Shown here: positions 35,536-47,162 of the stretch, one piece after another | How positions within the stretch are numbered: the first letter of the stretch is position 1 | Layout: each line of letters begins with the position of its first letter | NCBI RefSeq assembly: GCF_000355695.1 | Contig: NC_020891.1 | Coordinates: forward strand, 1,054,001-1,118,000 | Direction: 5' to 3' | Length of the DNA: 64,000 nucleotides | From: Clavibacter nebraskensis NCPPB 2581 | GTDB taxonomy: Bacteria > Actinomycetota > Actinomycetes > Actinomycetales > Microbacteriaceae | The notes under the pieces: generated by a model | Database searches by the model: none | Seen by the model: the letters and a program-made list of their open reading frames with translations, nothing else | Told to the model about the DNA's origin: nothing | Translations under genes and position numbers: made by a program

Positions 35536-37124
35536 CGATCTTCCCGACCCTGATCCCGCTCGTGGTGCTCGTGCCGCTGCTCGGGGCGGCCGCCGCCCTC
35601 GTCGCCGCGCGCCAGCGCCGCCTGCAGGTCGCCGTGTCGGTGCTCGCGCTCCTGGCCGTCGTGGTGATCAGCGGCGTGCTCCTCGTGCTGGTCGACCAGC
35701 AGGGCGGCCAGTCCGTCGAGGTCGGCGGGTGGGCCGCGCCGTTCGGCATCGTGCTCGTGGTCGACCGGCTCTCGGCGCTCATGCTGCTGATCTCGTCGAT
35801 CGTGCTGCTCGCGGTCCTCATGTTCTCGATCGGCCAGGGCCTCGAGGACGGCGACGGCGAGACGCCGGTGTCGATCTACAACCCGACCTACCTGATCCTC
35901 GCGGCCGGCGTCTTCAACGCCTTCGTCGCGGGCGACCTCTTCAACCTCTACGTCGGGTTCGAGATCCTGCTCGTGGCGAGCTACGTGCTGCTGACGCTCG
36001 GCGGCACCGAGGCCCGGATCCGGGCGGGCGTCACCTACATCGTGGTGAGCCTCGTCTCGTCGATGCTGTTCCTCGCGTCCATCGCCATGATCTACGGCGC
36101 CCTCGGCACGGTGAACATCGCCCAGATCTCGGTGCGGCTCGACGAGATCCCGCCGGACGTGCAGCTGATCCTGCACATCATGCTGCTGGTCGCGTTCGGC
36201 ATCAAGGCGGCCGTCTTCCCGCTGTCGTTCTGGCTGCCGGACTCCTACCCGACGGCGCCCGCGCCCGTCACCGCGGTGTTCGCCGGGCTCCTCACCAAGG
36301 TCGGCGTCTACGCGATCCTCCGCACCGAGACGGTCATGTTCCCGACCGACCAGCTCTCCACGGCGCTCATGGTGGTCGCGGCGCTCACGATGGTGATCGG
36401 CATCCTCGGCGCGGTCGCGCAGGCCGACATCAAGAGGCTGCTCTCGTTCACGCTCGTGAGCCACATCGGCTACATGGTCTTCGGCATCGCGCTCAACACG
36501 GTGGCCGGCATGACCGCGACCATCTACTACGTGATCCACCACATCGTCGTGCAGACCACGCTCTTCCTCGCCTCCGGGCTCATCGAGCGCACGGGCGGCA
36601 GCACGTCCATCAACCGGCTCGGCGGCCTGCTCAAGGCCGCGCCCGTGATGGCGATCCTGTTCTTCATCCCCGCGCTCAACCTCGGCGGCATCCCGCCGTT
36701 CTCGGGCTTCATCGGCAAGGTCGCGCTGTTCGACTCGGGCGCCGAGGTCGGCGGCTGGCTCACCTACGCGGTCATCGCGGCCGGCGCGGCCACGAGCCTC
36801 CTCACCCTCTACGCCCTCGCCCGCGTCTGGAACATGGCGTTCTGGCGGGGCGCGGAGGAGGTCGAGGACTACGAGTCGCCCCTGCTCGACCAGCTCTCCG
36901 AGCGGCCGGGTGGCGAGGCCGTGACGACCGTGCGCAAGACGCCCGTGCTCATGACCGGCGCGACGGCCGGCATGGTCGTGGTGAGCGTCGCGCTGACCGT
37001 GTTCGCCGGTCCCGTGTACGCCCTCGCCGCGCGCGCGGGGGAGAGCCTCACGGGCCCCGGGTCCGGCAACGGCTCGGGCGAGCTCGGCTACGTCGAGACG
37101 GTCTTCCCGGCAGGCGTCCGATGA
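35532..37124 (+). CDS. mrpD: Mrp antiporter subunit D
   Basis: A 530-residue NuoM/N-like subunit with about 14 helices, one of the two proton-pumping-type modules of the Mrp complex. Family motifs include DLFNLYVGFEILLVASYVLL (with the conserved Glu in a helix), KAAVFPLSFWLPDSYPTAPAPV and ADIKRLLSFTLVSHIGYM. The length is normal (about 500). It overlaps mrpC and mrpE by 4 nt each (ATGA), showing tight translational coupling. Confidence 0.94.
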   Translation: MTIFPTLIPLVVLVPLLGAAAALVAARQRRLQVAVSVLALLAVVVISGVLLVLVDQQGGQSVEVGGWAAPFGIVLVVDRLSALMLLISSIVLLAVLMFSIGQGLEDGDGETPVSIYNPTYLILAAGVFNAFVAGDLFNLYVGFEILLVASYVLLTLGGTEARIRAGVTYIVVSLVSSMLFLASIAMIYGALGTVNIAQISVRLDEIPPDVQLILHIMLLVAFGIKAAVFPLSFWLPDSYPTAPAPVTAVFAGLLTKVGVYAILRTETVMFPTDQLSTALMVVAALTMVIGILGAVAQADIKRLLSFTLVSHIGYMVFGIALNTVAGMTATIYYVIHHIVVQTTLFLASGLIERTGGSTSINRLGGLLKAAPVMAILFFIPALNLGGIPPFSGFIGKVALFDSGAEVGGWLTYAVIAAGAATSLLTLYALARVWNMAFWRGAEEVEDYESPLLDQLSERPGGEAVTTVRKTPVLMTGATAGMVVVSVALTVFAGPVYALAARAGESLTGPGSGNGSGELGYVETVFPAGVR

Positions 37125-37795
37125 CCCCGCGTCGCGCCCGGGCCCGCGCCGAGCGGCTCACCCTCCTGGTGCAGCTGCCGCTGCTCGTCTGGCTCGTGAT
37201 CCTGTGGCTCCTGCTCTGGGGCCACGTCACCGTCATCTCGGTCGTCACCGGCGTCGTGCTGGCGCTGCTCGTCACGCGCGTGTTCTACCTCCCGCCCGTG
37301 GAGCTGTCGGGCAGGTTCGACATCCGCTGGGCCCTCATCCTGCTCGGCCACTTCGCGGTCGACCTCGTGCGCGCGTCCTTCCAGGTGGCGGCGCAGGCCT
37401 TCGACTGGCGCCGCGTGCCCGTCAACTCGGTCATCGCCGTGCACCTGCACACGCGCAGCGACTTCGTCATGACGCTCACGGCCGAGGTCGTGTCGCTGGT
37501 GCCGGGATCCATCGTCGTCGAGGCCGACCGGGAGCGCTCGATCCTCTACCTGCACGCCCTCGGCACCCCCACCCCCGAGGACGTCGAGCGCGTGCGGCGC
37601 TCGACGCTCGACGTCGAGAGCCGCATCGTCTTCACCCTCGGCACAGCCGACGACGTGTGGCGCATCAACCGCGAGCGCCGCGAGACGGGCCGCGAGCCGC
37701 TGCTCCAGACCCGGAAGCAGCGCGCGCACGAGCTGGTGCGCGACCGCGACCTCGAGGCGGGGCTCATCACGACGACGGGAGAAGAGCTCTCGTGA
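37121..37795 (+). CDS. mrpE: Mrp antiporter subunit E
   Basis: A 224-residue MnhE/MrpE subunit. The N-terminus has two or three hydrophobic segments (about 15-55 and 67-85), followed by a conserved cytoplasmic domain (SVIAVHLHTRSDFVMTLTAEVVSLVPGSIVVE) and a C-terminal helical extension longer than the usual 160 residues. The start overlaps mrpD by 4 nt. It belongs to the Mrp complex that exchanges Na+ for H+ at high pH or salt. Confidence 0.9.
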   Translation: MTPRRARARAERLTLLVQLPLLVWLVILWLLLWGHVTVISVVTGVVLALLVTRVFYLPPVELSGRFDIRWALILLGHFAVDLVRASFQVAAQAFDWRRVPVNSVIAVHLHTRSDFVMTLTAEVVSLVPGSIVVEADRERSILYLHALGTPTPEDVERVRRSTLDVESRIVFTLGTADDVWRINRERRETGREPLLQTRKQRAHELVRDRDLEAGLITTTGEELS

Positions 37796-38067
37796 GCATC
37801 GTCATGCAGGTCGGCTGGGTGCTGGTGGGCGCCCTCTTCTTCTCCGCCGCCGCGATGGCCCTCGTGCGCATCGTGCGCGGCCCGAGCATCCTCGACCGGA
37901 TCATCGCGTCCGACGTGCTGCTCACGACCCTCATCTGCGTGCTCGGTGCCGAGATGATCTTCAACGGCCACACCCGCACCGTCCCCGTGATGCTCGTCCT
38001 CGCCATGACCGCGTTCCTCGCGACGGTCGCCGTCGCGCGCTACGTCTCCAAGCAGGACCCGTCGTGA
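37792..38067 (+). CDS. mrpF: Mrp antiporter subunit F
   Basis: A 91-residue subunit with three helices (about 8-28, 37-55, 62-82) and the family segment RIVRGPSILDRIIASDVL. The GTG start overlaps the mrpE stop (GTGA). The length is typical for MrpF. Confidence 0.92.
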   Translation: MSIVMQVGWVLVGALFFSAAAMALVRIVRGPSILDRIIASDVLLTTLICVLGAEMIFNGHTRTVPVMLVLAMTAFLATVAVARYVSKQDPS

Positions 38068-38645
38068 ACGACGTCCTCGTGTCCGGCCCGCTGGCCGACG
38101 CCCTCGACGTCGTGAGCCTCGTGCTCCTCCTCCTGGGCGGCGTGCTGTCCGTCGCGGCGGGCGTCGGGCTCCTCCGCTTCCCGGATCCGCTCGCCCGCAT
38201 GCACGCGGCCACCAAGCCGCAGATCCTCGGCGTGATCCTCGTGCTCCTCGCCCTCGCCCTCCAGTCGCAGAGCCTCAGCACCGTCGCGATGCTCGTCCCC
38301 GTGCTCCTCTTCCAGATGCTGACGGCGCCGATCTCGGCGCACATGGTCGGCCGCGCGGGCTACCGCCTCCGTCACTTCCTGCGCGAGGACCTCCTCGTCG
38401 ACGAGCTGGAGGAGGCCATCGACCGGGCGCACGACGAGCTGCGCGCGGCCGACGAGGTGGACGCGTCCACGCTGCCCGTCGGCTCCGCCGAGAACATCGC
38501 CGCCGAGGAGGCGGGCCACGTCGCGGGAGGTGCGGGGCCGCGCGACGCGGAGCCGTCCGCCGACGCGACGACGCCCGCGGACCCGCGCCGCGACGACCGC
38601 GACGGCGACGCGGGCGCGGGCCGGCTGCCCCCGGGCTTCGGCTGA
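38064..38645 (+). CDS. mrpG: Mrp antiporter subunit G
   Basis: A 193-residue MnhG/MrpG subunit. Three helices (about 15-38, 50-65, 70-95) carry the conserved GLLRFPDPLARMHAATKPQ motif. The C-terminal 85 residues are a hydrophilic acidic extension not found in short family members. The GTG overlaps mrpF by 4 nt. It is the last gene of the operon; GC-rich self-complementary sequence at about 38650-38680 may terminate it. Confidence 0.92.
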   Translation: MNDVLVSGPLADALDVVSLVLLLLGGVLSVAAGVGLLRFPDPLARMHAATKPQILGVILVLLALALQSQSLSTVAMLVPVLLFQMLTAPISAHMVGRAGYRLRHFLREDLLVDELEEAIDRAHDELRAADEVDASTLPVGSAENIAAEEAGHVAGGAGPRDAEPSADATTPADPRRDDRDGDAGAGRLPPGFG

Positions 38646-38699
38646 CCCGCGGGCACGTTCCCGGGCCCCCGGGCGCCGGGACTGCTCCACGGCAGGACA

Positions 38700-38705
38700 T
38701 AAACT
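38700..38705 (+). promoter_or_regulatory. -10 hexamer TAAACT, leaderless promoter of ilvD
   Basis: TAAACT ends 6 nt before the ilvD ATG, within a locally A/T-rich spot. The only ribosome-site-like sequence (CAGGA) lies too far upstream to serve the ATG well. Confidence 0.52.
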
Positions 38706-38711
38706 CATGCC

Positions 38712-40406
38712 ATGCCTGAGATCGACATGAAGCCCCGGAGCCGCGACGTCACCGACGGGATCGAGGCCACCTCCTCGCGGGGCATGCTCCGCGCCGTCGG
38801 GATGGGCGACGAGGACTGGGAGAAGCCCCAGATCGGCGTCGCAAGCTCGTGGAACGAGGTGACCCCGTGCAACCTCAGCCTCGACCGCCTCGCCCAGGGC
38901 GCGAAGGAAGGCGTGCACGCCGGCGGCGGCTACCCGCTCCAGTTCGGCACCATCTCCGTGAGCGACGGCATCGCGATGGGCCACGAGGGCATGCACTTCT
39001 CTCTCGTCTCCCGCGAAGTCATCGCCGACAGCGTCGAGACGGTCATGATGGCCGAGCGCCTCGACGGGTCCGTGCTCCTCGCAGGCTGCGACAAGTCGCT
39101 CCCCGGCATGCTCATGGCCGCCGCCCGGCTCGACCTCTCCTCGGTGTTCCTCTACGCGGGATCCATCGCCCCCGGCTGGGTGAAGCTCTCGGACGGCACC
39201 GAGAAGGAGGTCACCGTCATCGACGCCTTCGAGGCCGTCGGCGCGTGCAAGGCCGGCACGATGAGCCAGGAGGACCTGACCCGCATCGAGAAGGCCATCT
39301 GCCCGGGCGAGGGCGCCTGCGGCGGCATGTACACCGCGAACACCATGGCGAGCGTGGCCGAGGCCCTCGGCATGAGCCTCCCCGGCTCCGCCGCCCCGCC
39401 GAGCGCCGACCGCCGCCGCGACTACTTCGCGCACCGCTCGGGCGAGGCCGTCGTCAACCTCATCGCGAAGGGCATCACCGCGCGCGACATCATGACGAAG
39501 GAGGCGTTCGAGAACGCCATCTCCGTGGTCATGGCGTTCGGCGGTTCCACCAACGCGGTCCTGCACCTGCTCGCCATCGCGCGCGAGGCCGAGGTCGACC
39601 TGCAGCTGTCCGACTTCAACCGCATCGCCGACCGCGTGCCGCACCTCGGCGACCTCAAGCCCTTCGGCCGCTTCGTCATGAACGACGTCGACCGCGTCGG
39701 CGGCGTCCCCGTCGTCATGAAGGCCCTGCTCGACGCGGGCCTCCTGCACGGCGACGTCATGACCGTCACCGGCCGCACCATGCGCGAGAACCTCGAGTCC
39801 ATGGACCTCGCCGACCTCGACGGCACGGTCGTCCGCAAGCTCGACGACCCGATCCACGCCACCGGCGGCATCAGCGTGCTGCACGGCTCCCTCGCCCCCG
39901 AGGGCGCCGTCGTCAAGACGGCCGGCTTCGACCTCGACGTGTTCGAGGGCCCCGCCCGCGTCTTCGAGCGCGAGCGCGCCGCCATGGACGCGCTCACCGA
40001 GGGCCGCATCTCGAAGGGCGACGTGATCGTCATCCGGTACGAGGGCCCGAAGGGCGGCCCCGGCATGCGCGAGATGCTCGCCATCACCGGCGCCATCAAG
40101 GGCGCCGGCCTCGGCAAGGATGTACTACTCTTGACGGACGGTCGATTCTCAGGCGGCACAACCGGACTGTGCATCGGCCACATGGCTCCCGAAGCGGTGG
40201 ACGCAGGTCCCGTCGCCTTCGTGCGCGATGGAGACCGGATCCGCGTCGACATCGCCGCTCGCACGCTCGACCTACTGGTCGACGAGGCCGAGCTCGCCGC
40301 CCGCCGTGAGGGGTGGGCACCTCTCCCGCCGCGCTACACGCGCGGGGTCCTCGCCAAGTACGCCAAGCTCGTGCACTCGGCCGCCGAGGGCGCGATCACG
40401 GGATGA
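38712..40406 (+). CDS. ilvD: Dihydroxy-acid dehydratase
   Basis: A 564-residue IlvD/Edd enzyme for the third common step of Val/Ile synthesis. The iron-sulfur ligands are C53 (VTPCNLSL), C126 (AGCDKSLPG) and C203 ([13 protein letters not shown]). The C-terminal domain holds [20 protein letters not shown]. It starts the ilvDBNC unit; ilvB overlaps by 4 nt. Codons from about 40117 to 40280 are clearly unlike the rest (GAT, GTA, CTA, TTG, CGA, TCA, ACA, GGA, GAA), suggesting a recombined or specially constrained patch, although the protein sequence there is normal. Confidence 0.95.
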   Translation: MPEIDMKPRSRDVTDGIEATSSRGMLRAVGMGDEDWEKPQIGVASSWNEVTPCNLSLDRLAQGAKEGVHAGGGYPLQFGTISVSDGIAMGHEGMHFSLVSREVIADSVETVMMAERLDGSVLLAGCDKSLPGMLMAAARLDLSSVFLYAGSIAPGWVKLSDGTEKEVTVIDAFEAVGACKAGTMSQEDLTRIEKAICPGEGACGGMYTANTMASVAEALGMSLPGSAAPPSADRRRDYFAHRSGEAVVNLIAKGITARDIMTKEAFENAISVVMAFGGSTNAVLHLLAIAREAEVDLQLSDFNRIADRVPHLGDLKPFGRFVMNDVDRVGGVPVVMKALLDAGLLHGDVMTVTGRTMRENLESMDLADLDGTVVRKLDDPIHATGGISVLHGSLAPEGAVVKTAGFDLDVFEGPARVFERERAAMDALTEGRISKGDVIVIRYEGPKGGPGMREMLAITGAIKGAGLGKDVLLLTDGRFSGGTTGLCIGHMAPEAVDAGPVAFVRDGDRIRVDIAARTLDLLVDEAELAARREGWAPLPPRYTRGVLAKYAKLVHSAAEGAITG

Positions 40407-42282
40407 CCCCCTCCTCGCCTCCAGCTCCCTCTCCCAGGAATCCCGCACCCATGCCAGCTCTGCCCACCCCGCCCCCCGCGCCGCAGGCGCCGACCGCCCA
40501 CCAGGGCGACGAGATCCTCACGGGCGCCGAAGCCGTCGTCCGCACCCTCGAGCTCCTCGGGGTCGACGACATCTTCGGCCTGCCCGGAGGCGCCATCCTC
40601 CCCACCTACGACCCGCTCATGGACTCGACGAAGCTGCGCCACATCCTCGTCCGCCACGAGCAGGGCGCCGGCCACGCCGCCGAGGGCTACGCGTCCTCGA
40701 GCGGACGCACCGGCGTCTGCATCGCGACCTCCGGTCCCGGCGCGACGAACCTCGTCACCGCCATCGCGGACGCGTACATGGACTCGGTGCCGCTCCTCGC
40801 GATCACCGGTCAGGTCTTCTCGACCCTGATGGGCACCGACGCCTTCCAGGAGGCCGACATCGTGGGCATCACCATGCCCATCACGAAGCACAGCTTCCTG
40901 GTCACGCGGCCCGAGGACATCCCGTCCACCATCGCGTCGGCGTACCACATCGCCTCCACGGGCCGCCCGGGCCCGGTCCTCGTCGACATCACGAAGGACG
41001 CGCAGCAGCTCGAGGCGCCGTTCGTCTGGCCGCCGAAGGTCGACCTGCCCGGCTACCGCCCCGTCGTCAAGGCGCACGGCAAGCAGATCCAGGCCGCGGC
41101 CCAGCTGCTGGTCGAGGCGAAGAAGCCCGTCCTGTACGTGGGCGGCGGCGTGATCCGCGCGAAGGCGCACGAGGAGCTCCTCGCGCTGGCCGAGGCGGTC
41201 GGCGCCCCCGTCGTCACCACGCTCATGGCGCGCGGTGCGTTCCCCGACTCGCACCCGCAGCAGCTCGGCATGCCGGGCATGCACGGCACGGTCCCCGCGG
41301 TGCTCGCGCTCCAGGAGTCCGACCTGCTCGTCTCGCTCGGCGCGCGCTTCGACGACCGGGTCACCGGCAAGGCGTCGCTCTTCGCGCCGCACGCCAAGGT
41401 GGTCCACGTCGACGTCGACCCGGCCGAGATCTCCAAGATCCGCATCGCGGACGTCCCGATCGTGGGCGACGCGAAGGAGGTCATCGCCGACCTGGCCGTC
41501 GCGTTCCGGGAAGCCAAGGCCGCGTCCGCGGTCGAGCAGGACATCGCCGACTGGTGGACCTACCTCGAGGGCCTCCGCGAGGAGTTCCCGCTCGGCTACA
41601 CGCCGCCCGAGGACGGCCAGCTCGCTCCGCAGTACGTCATCCAGCGCATCGGCGAGATCACCGGGCCGGAGGGCGTCTTCGCCTCGGGCGTCGGCCAGCA
41701 CCAGATGTGGGCGGCACAGTTCATCAAGTACGAGCGCCCCAACTCCTGGCTCAACTCGGGCGGCGCCGGCACCATGGGCTACTCGGTGCCCGCCGCCATG
41801 GGCGCCAAGGTCGCCCAGCCGGACAGGCACGTGTGGGCGATCGACGGCGACGGCTGCTTCCAGATGACCAACCAGGAGCTCGCCACCTGCACGATCAACG
41901 ACATCCCCATCAAGGTCGCGATCATCAACAACTCGTCCCTCGGCATGGTGCGCCAGTGGCAGACCCTCTTCTACGAGGGCCGCTACTCGAACACCGACCT
42001 CAACACGGGCGGCGGCACCCGCATGGTGCCCGACTTCGTGAAGATGGCCGACGCGTACGGCGCCCTCGGGATCCGCGTCACGAAGCCGGAGGAGGTCGAC
42101 GACGCGATCCGCCTGGCGCTCGCGACCAACGACCGGCCCGTCGTCATCGACTTCGTGGTCAGCCGCGACGCGATGGTGTGGCCGATGGTGCCGCAGGGCC
42201 TCAGCAACAGCGCCGTGCAGTACGCCCGCGACCACGCGCCCGACTGGGACGACGACCTCGCCGAGACCGGGAGGACCGAGAA

Positions 42283-42286
<4 letters not shown>
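40403..42286 (+). CDS. ilvB: Acetolactate synthase large subunit
   Basis: A 627-residue thiamine-diphosphate enzyme for the first common step of branched-chain amino acid synthesis. The catalytic Glu is E86 in [14 protein letters not shown], the FAD/quinone-related middle domain includes [11 protein letters not shown], and the ThDP motif is [16 protein letters not shown]. The ATG at 40403 overlaps the ilvD stop (ATGA) but gives a Pro-rich N-terminus of about 30 residues; the ATG at 40451, with AGGAA upstream, is an alternative. ilvN follows with a 4 nt overlap, so the two subunits are co-translated. Confidence 0.95.
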
Positions 42287-43987
<1,701 letters not shown>

Positions 43988-44008
43988 CCGACGCCCCACC
44001 TGCACCAC

Positions 44009-44043
44009 CGGACGCCCGGTCGCCACGCGCGGCCGGGCGTCCG
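44009..44043 (+). terminator. Hairpin terminator after ilvC
   Basis: A perfect 11 bp stem (44009-44019 with 44033-44043) with a 13 nt loop lies 21 nt after the ilvC stop. Confidence 0.6.
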
Positions 44044-44108
44044 CGCGTCCCGGCCGCGCCGTGCGCGGGCGCCGGGGAGCGTGCGGCGGGCGTCCGGATC
44101 CGAGCACG

Positions 44109-44114
44109 TACGAT
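44109..44114 (+). promoter_or_regulatory. -10 hexamer TACGAT, leaderless promoter
   Basis: TACGAT ends 6 nt before the ATG at 44121; the GGGGG directly abutting the ATG is too close to act as a ribosome site. Confidence 0.45.
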
Positions 44115-44120
44115 CGGGGG

Positions 44121-44648
44121 ATGCCCCGGACCCCCGACGACGACGCCCTGAGCTGGGCCGGCGAGGACGCGGATCCCACGCTCGCCCGCTCGCCCGAGCC
44201 GCAGCGGGCGGTGCCGCGCCGACGCCCGGACGACGCTCCCGCGACCGGGACCGGCCGCGCGTCCGCCCTCGGGGCGACGGCCGCGCGCCGGGCCGCCGCC
44301 TCCGGATCCGCCGCGGGATCCGACGAGCCCCGTGACGGCCTCGTGGACGACGACGACCCAGCCCCCGACGCCTCGCCCGAGGTGGTGGGGCTCGCCTTCT
44401 TCGGCGCCGTCGCGGTGCTCGAGACCATCGCCTGGTTCTTCGTCGTCCGCGACAACCCGTCGAGCGCCGGATCCTGGTTCCAGGTCGGCGTCGCGCAGGC
44501 GACCGAGGCGCTCACCGTGCTCGCGCCGCTGCTGTGGCTGGCCGCCGTCGTCGCCGCCCTGCGCGGGATGCGCGTCGGACGCCGCATGCTCGTCCTCGCC
44601 GCGGGCGCCGTGGTCCTCTTCCCGTGGCCCTGGGTGGTGACCCGGTGA
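44121..44648 (+). CDS. Hypothetical membrane protein
   Basis: A 175-residue protein I do not recognise. The first 85 residues are hydrophilic and low-complexity (Asp/Arg/Ala/Pro-rich), then come three hydrophobic segments (about 88-108, 122-145, 150-170). It overlaps the next membrane-protein gene by 4 nt, forming a two-gene unit downstream of ilvC. Confidence 0.68.
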   Translation: MPRTPDDDALSWAGEDADPTLARSPEPQRAVPRRRPDDAPATGTGRASALGATAARRAAASGSAAGSDEPRDGLVDDDDPAPDASPEVVGLAFFGAVAVLETIAWFFVVRDNPSSAGSWFQVGVAQATEALTVLAPLLWLAAVVAALRGMRVGRRMLVLAAGAVVLFPWPWVVTR

Positions 44649-45004
44649 GCGGCGAGCAGACCGCCGTCGGCACCGCACCCGCACGCATGCGCCAGGGGCG
44701 GCCGACGCGCGCCGGTTGGGTCGTCGGGATCCTCGGCGCGATCGCCCACGGGATCCTCGTGTGGCAGGCCGTCGACCAGTACACGGCGTTCCGGGACATC
44801 GCCACGGCGTTCGGCGGATCGCTCCGGCCGGGCACGCTCGCGACGCTCGTCGGCGCGATCCTCGTGCCCGTCGTCGCGTTCGTCCTCGCGGCGCTGGCCA
44901 CGCGCGGCCGGCCCGCCGCCGCGCGCGTCCTCGTCATGCTCGCGGGCCTCGCCGCCGCGAGCGCGCTCACGGTCGGCCTCGCGGCGCTCCTCCCGCTCGT
45001 CTAG
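44645..45004 (+). CDS. Hypothetical membrane protein
   Basis: A 119-residue protein of unknown function with three predicted helices (about 24-45, 62-84, 93-117) after a short basic N-terminus. The GTG overlaps the upstream stop (GTGA), so the two proteins are probably made together. It converges on the DoxX-like gene. Confidence 0.68.
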   Translation: MSGEQTAVGTAPARMRQGRPTRAGWVVGILGAIAHGILVWQAVDQYTAFRDIATAFGGSLRPGTLATLVGAILVPVVAFVLAALATRGRPAAARVLVMLAGLAAASALTVGLAALLPLV

Positions 45005-45031
45005 CGACGGGCGGCTTCCGGCGACGGGCCG

Positions 45032-45433
45032 CTAGAGCGGCCACCCGGCGAACAGCACGAGCGCGATCAGCACCGCCTGCGCCACGAGGCGCGGCACCAG
45101 CGGGATCGCGATGCGGCTGAAGCGCTCCGGGTGCCGGGCCGCGTACGCGTTCGCGGGGAATACCGCGACCAGGAACACGGCCAGCGCGACGCCCGCGGCG
45201 AGCCGCAGCGGCTCCACCAGCAGGCCGATCCCGCCCGCGATCTCGCAGAGCCCCGTGAACCACACGAGCGCCAGGGGAGAGGGCACGCCGGGCCGCCGGA
45301 ACGACGGCGGGATGATCGCCGCCATGGCCCGCGCGGCCTTCGGCACGAAGTGGTTGACGCCCATGCCGACGAACACGAGGGCCAGCAGGATCCGCACGGC
45401 GAGCTGGATCGCCGTCCACGTCACATCGCTCAT
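45032..45433 (-). CDS. DoxX-family membrane protein
   Basis: A 133-residue DoxX/DoxD-like protein with four helices (about 8-30, 53-72, 78-97, 112-130). Family features are ILLALVFVGMGVNHF near the start and LCEIAGGIGLLVEP in helix 2. The role in bacteria is uncertain (redox or membrane homeostasis). It is divergent from serA; a 19 bp palindrome covers its start codon. Confidence 0.8.
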   Translation of the reverse strand: MSDVTWTAIQLAVRILLALVFVGMGVNHFVPKAARAMAAIIPPSFRRPGVPSPLALVWFTGLCEIAGGIGLLVEPLRLAAGVALAVFLVAVFPANAYAARHPERFSRIAIPLVPRLVAQAVLIALVLFAGWPL

Positions 45434-45451
45434 GGCCCCATTCTGGGGCCA
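45433..45451. promoter_or_regulatory. Palindrome TGGCCCCATTCTGGGGCCA at the doxX/serA divergence
   Basis: 8 bp arms flank 3 nt. The site overlaps the doxX start codon and ends 1 nt before the serA -10 hexamer TAGCAT (45453-45458), a position suited to controlling both genes. Confidence 0.45.
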
Positions 45452-45495
45452 CTAGCATGTGAGGGTCCCAGCCGCCCCCGCCCGAAGGACCGCTC

Positions 45496-47085
45496 TTGAC
45501 CAAGCCCGTCGTCGTCATCGCCGAAGAACTCTCGCCCGCCACCGTCGACGCCCTGGGGCCCGACTTCGACGTCCGATCCGTCGACGGCACCGACCGCCCG
45601 GCCCTGCTCGCGGCCCTCGCGGAGGCGGACGCCGTGCTCGTCCGGTCCGCCACGCGGATCGACGCGGAGGCCATCGCCGCAGCTCCCCGCCTCCAGGTCG
45701 TCGCCCGTGCGGGCGTGGGCCTCGACAACGTCGACATCAAGGCCGCGACCACCGCGGGCGTCATGGTCGTGAACGCGCCGACCTCCAACGTCATCTCGGC
45801 CGCCGAGCTCGCCATCGGCCACATCCTCTCGCTCGCGCGCTTCATCCCGGACGCGAGCGCCTCGCTCAAGCAGGGCCTCTGGAAGCGCTCGTCCTTCACG
45901 GGCGTCGAGCTCTACGAGAAGACCATCGGCATCGTCGGCCTCGGCCGCATCGGCACGCTCGTCGCGCAGCGCCTCGCGGGCTTCGGCGCCACGCTCGTCG
46001 CCTACGACCCCTACGTCACGCCGGCCCGTGCCCAGCAGCTCGGCGTGCAGCTGCTGTCGCTCGACGAGCTGATGAAGGCGTCCGACTTCATCACCATCCA
46101 CATCCCCAAGACGCCCGACACCACCGGCCTCATCTCCACGGAGCAGTTCGCGCTCGCGAAGCCGTCGCTCCGCATCGTGAACGCGAGCCGCGGCGGCATC
46201 ATCGACGAGGACGCGCTGTACACGGCGCTCAAGTCGAAGCGCATCGCGGGCGCCGGCCTCGACGTGTTCGTCAGCGAGCCGCCCACGGGGTCCCCGCTGC
46301 TCGAGCTCGACAACATCATCGTCACGCCGCACCTCGGCGCCTCCACCGACGAGGCCCAGGAGAAGGCGGGCGTCTCGGTCGCGAGGAGCGTGCGCCTCGC
46401 GCTCGGCGGCGAGCTCGTGCCGGACGCCGTGAACGTCGCCGGCGGCGTGATCGACCCCTACGTGCGCCCCGGCATCCCGCTGATGGAGAAGCTCGGCCAG
46501 GTGTTCTCCGGCCTCGCGCACGAGGCGCTCACCAGCATCGACGTGGTCGTCCGCGGCGAGCTCGCGGGATACGACGTCAGCGTCCTCAAGCTCGCGGCGC
46601 TCAAGGGCGTCTTCACGAACGTCGTGAGCGAGAACGTCTCCTACGTGAACGCGCCGCTCCTCGCCGAGCAGCGCGGGCTCGAGGTGCGCCTCATCACGGA
46701 CGCCGTCTCGGAGGAGTACCGCAACGTGCTCAGCATCCGCGGCGCGCTGTCCGACGGCACGCACGTGTCGGTGTCGGGCACGCTCACGGGCACCAAGCAG
46801 ATCGAGAAGCTCGTCGAGATCGACGGCTACGACGTCGAGGTGCCGTTCAGCCGCCACCTCATCGTCATGAAGTACGAGGACCGCCCCGGCATCGTCGCGG
46901 TCTACGGCAAGGAGTTCGGCGACGCGGAGGTCAACATCGCCGGCATGCAGATCGCCCGCCAGGAGGCCGGCGGCCGGGCGCTCAGCGTCCTCAGCGTCGA
47001 CTCGCCCGTGCCGGACGGCGTGCTGGAGAACGTGCGGCAGGCGATCCAGGCCACGTCGCTGCGCGAGATCGACATCGCCGACTGA
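45496..47085 (+). CDS. serA: D-3-phosphoglycerate dehydrogenase
   Basis: A 529-residue long-form PGDH (type I) making 3-phosphohydroxypyruvate for serine synthesis. The NAD motif GLGRIG is at 148-153, the catalytic domain includes NASRGGIIDE and the His in VTPHLGAST, then come the intervening (ASB) domain and a C-terminal ACT domain (about 455-529, MKYEDRPGIVAVYGKEFGD) for serine feedback. The start is TTG, with GAAGGA about 6 nt upstream; this is the only TTG start I assign here. It is preceded by a TAGCAT hexamer. Confidence 0.95.
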   Translation: MTKPVVVIAEELSPATVDALGPDFDVRSVDGTDRPALLAALAEADAVLVRSATRIDAEAIAAAPRLQVVARAGVGLDNVDIKAATTAGVMVVNAPTSNVISAAELAIGHILSLARFIPDASASLKQGLWKRSSFTGVELYEKTIGIVGLGRIGTLVAQRLAGFGATLVAYDPYVTPARAQQLGVQLLSLDELMKASDFITIHIPKTPDTTGLISTEQFALAKPSLRIVNASRGGIIDEDALYTALKSKRIAGAGLDVFVSEPPTGSPLLELDNIIVTPHLGASTDEAQEKAGVSVARSVRLALGGELVPDAVNVAGGVIDPYVRPGIPLMEKLGQVFSGLAHEALTSIDVVVRGELAGYDVSVLKLAALKGVFTNVVSENVSYVNAPLLAEQRGLEVRLITDAVSEEYRNVLSIRGALSDGTHVSVSGTLTGTKQIEKLVEIDGYDVEVPFSRHLIVMKYEDRPGIVAVYGKEFGDAEVNIAGMQIARQEAGGRALSVLSVDSPVPDGVLENVRQAIQATSLREIDIAD

Positions 47086-47103
47086 TCCCGGTCGGATCCA
47101 CCA

Positions 47104-47139
47104 CCGCGAGGGCGGCTGCTGCGGCGGCCGCCCTCGCGG
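47104..47139. terminator. Bidirectional hairpin between serA and tetR
   Basis: A perfect 13 bp stem (47104-47116 with 47127-47139) with a 10 nt loop lies between convergent genes. Confidence 0.65.
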
Positions 47140-47162
47140 CGCGTCCGGGCCAGCGGGCCGGA

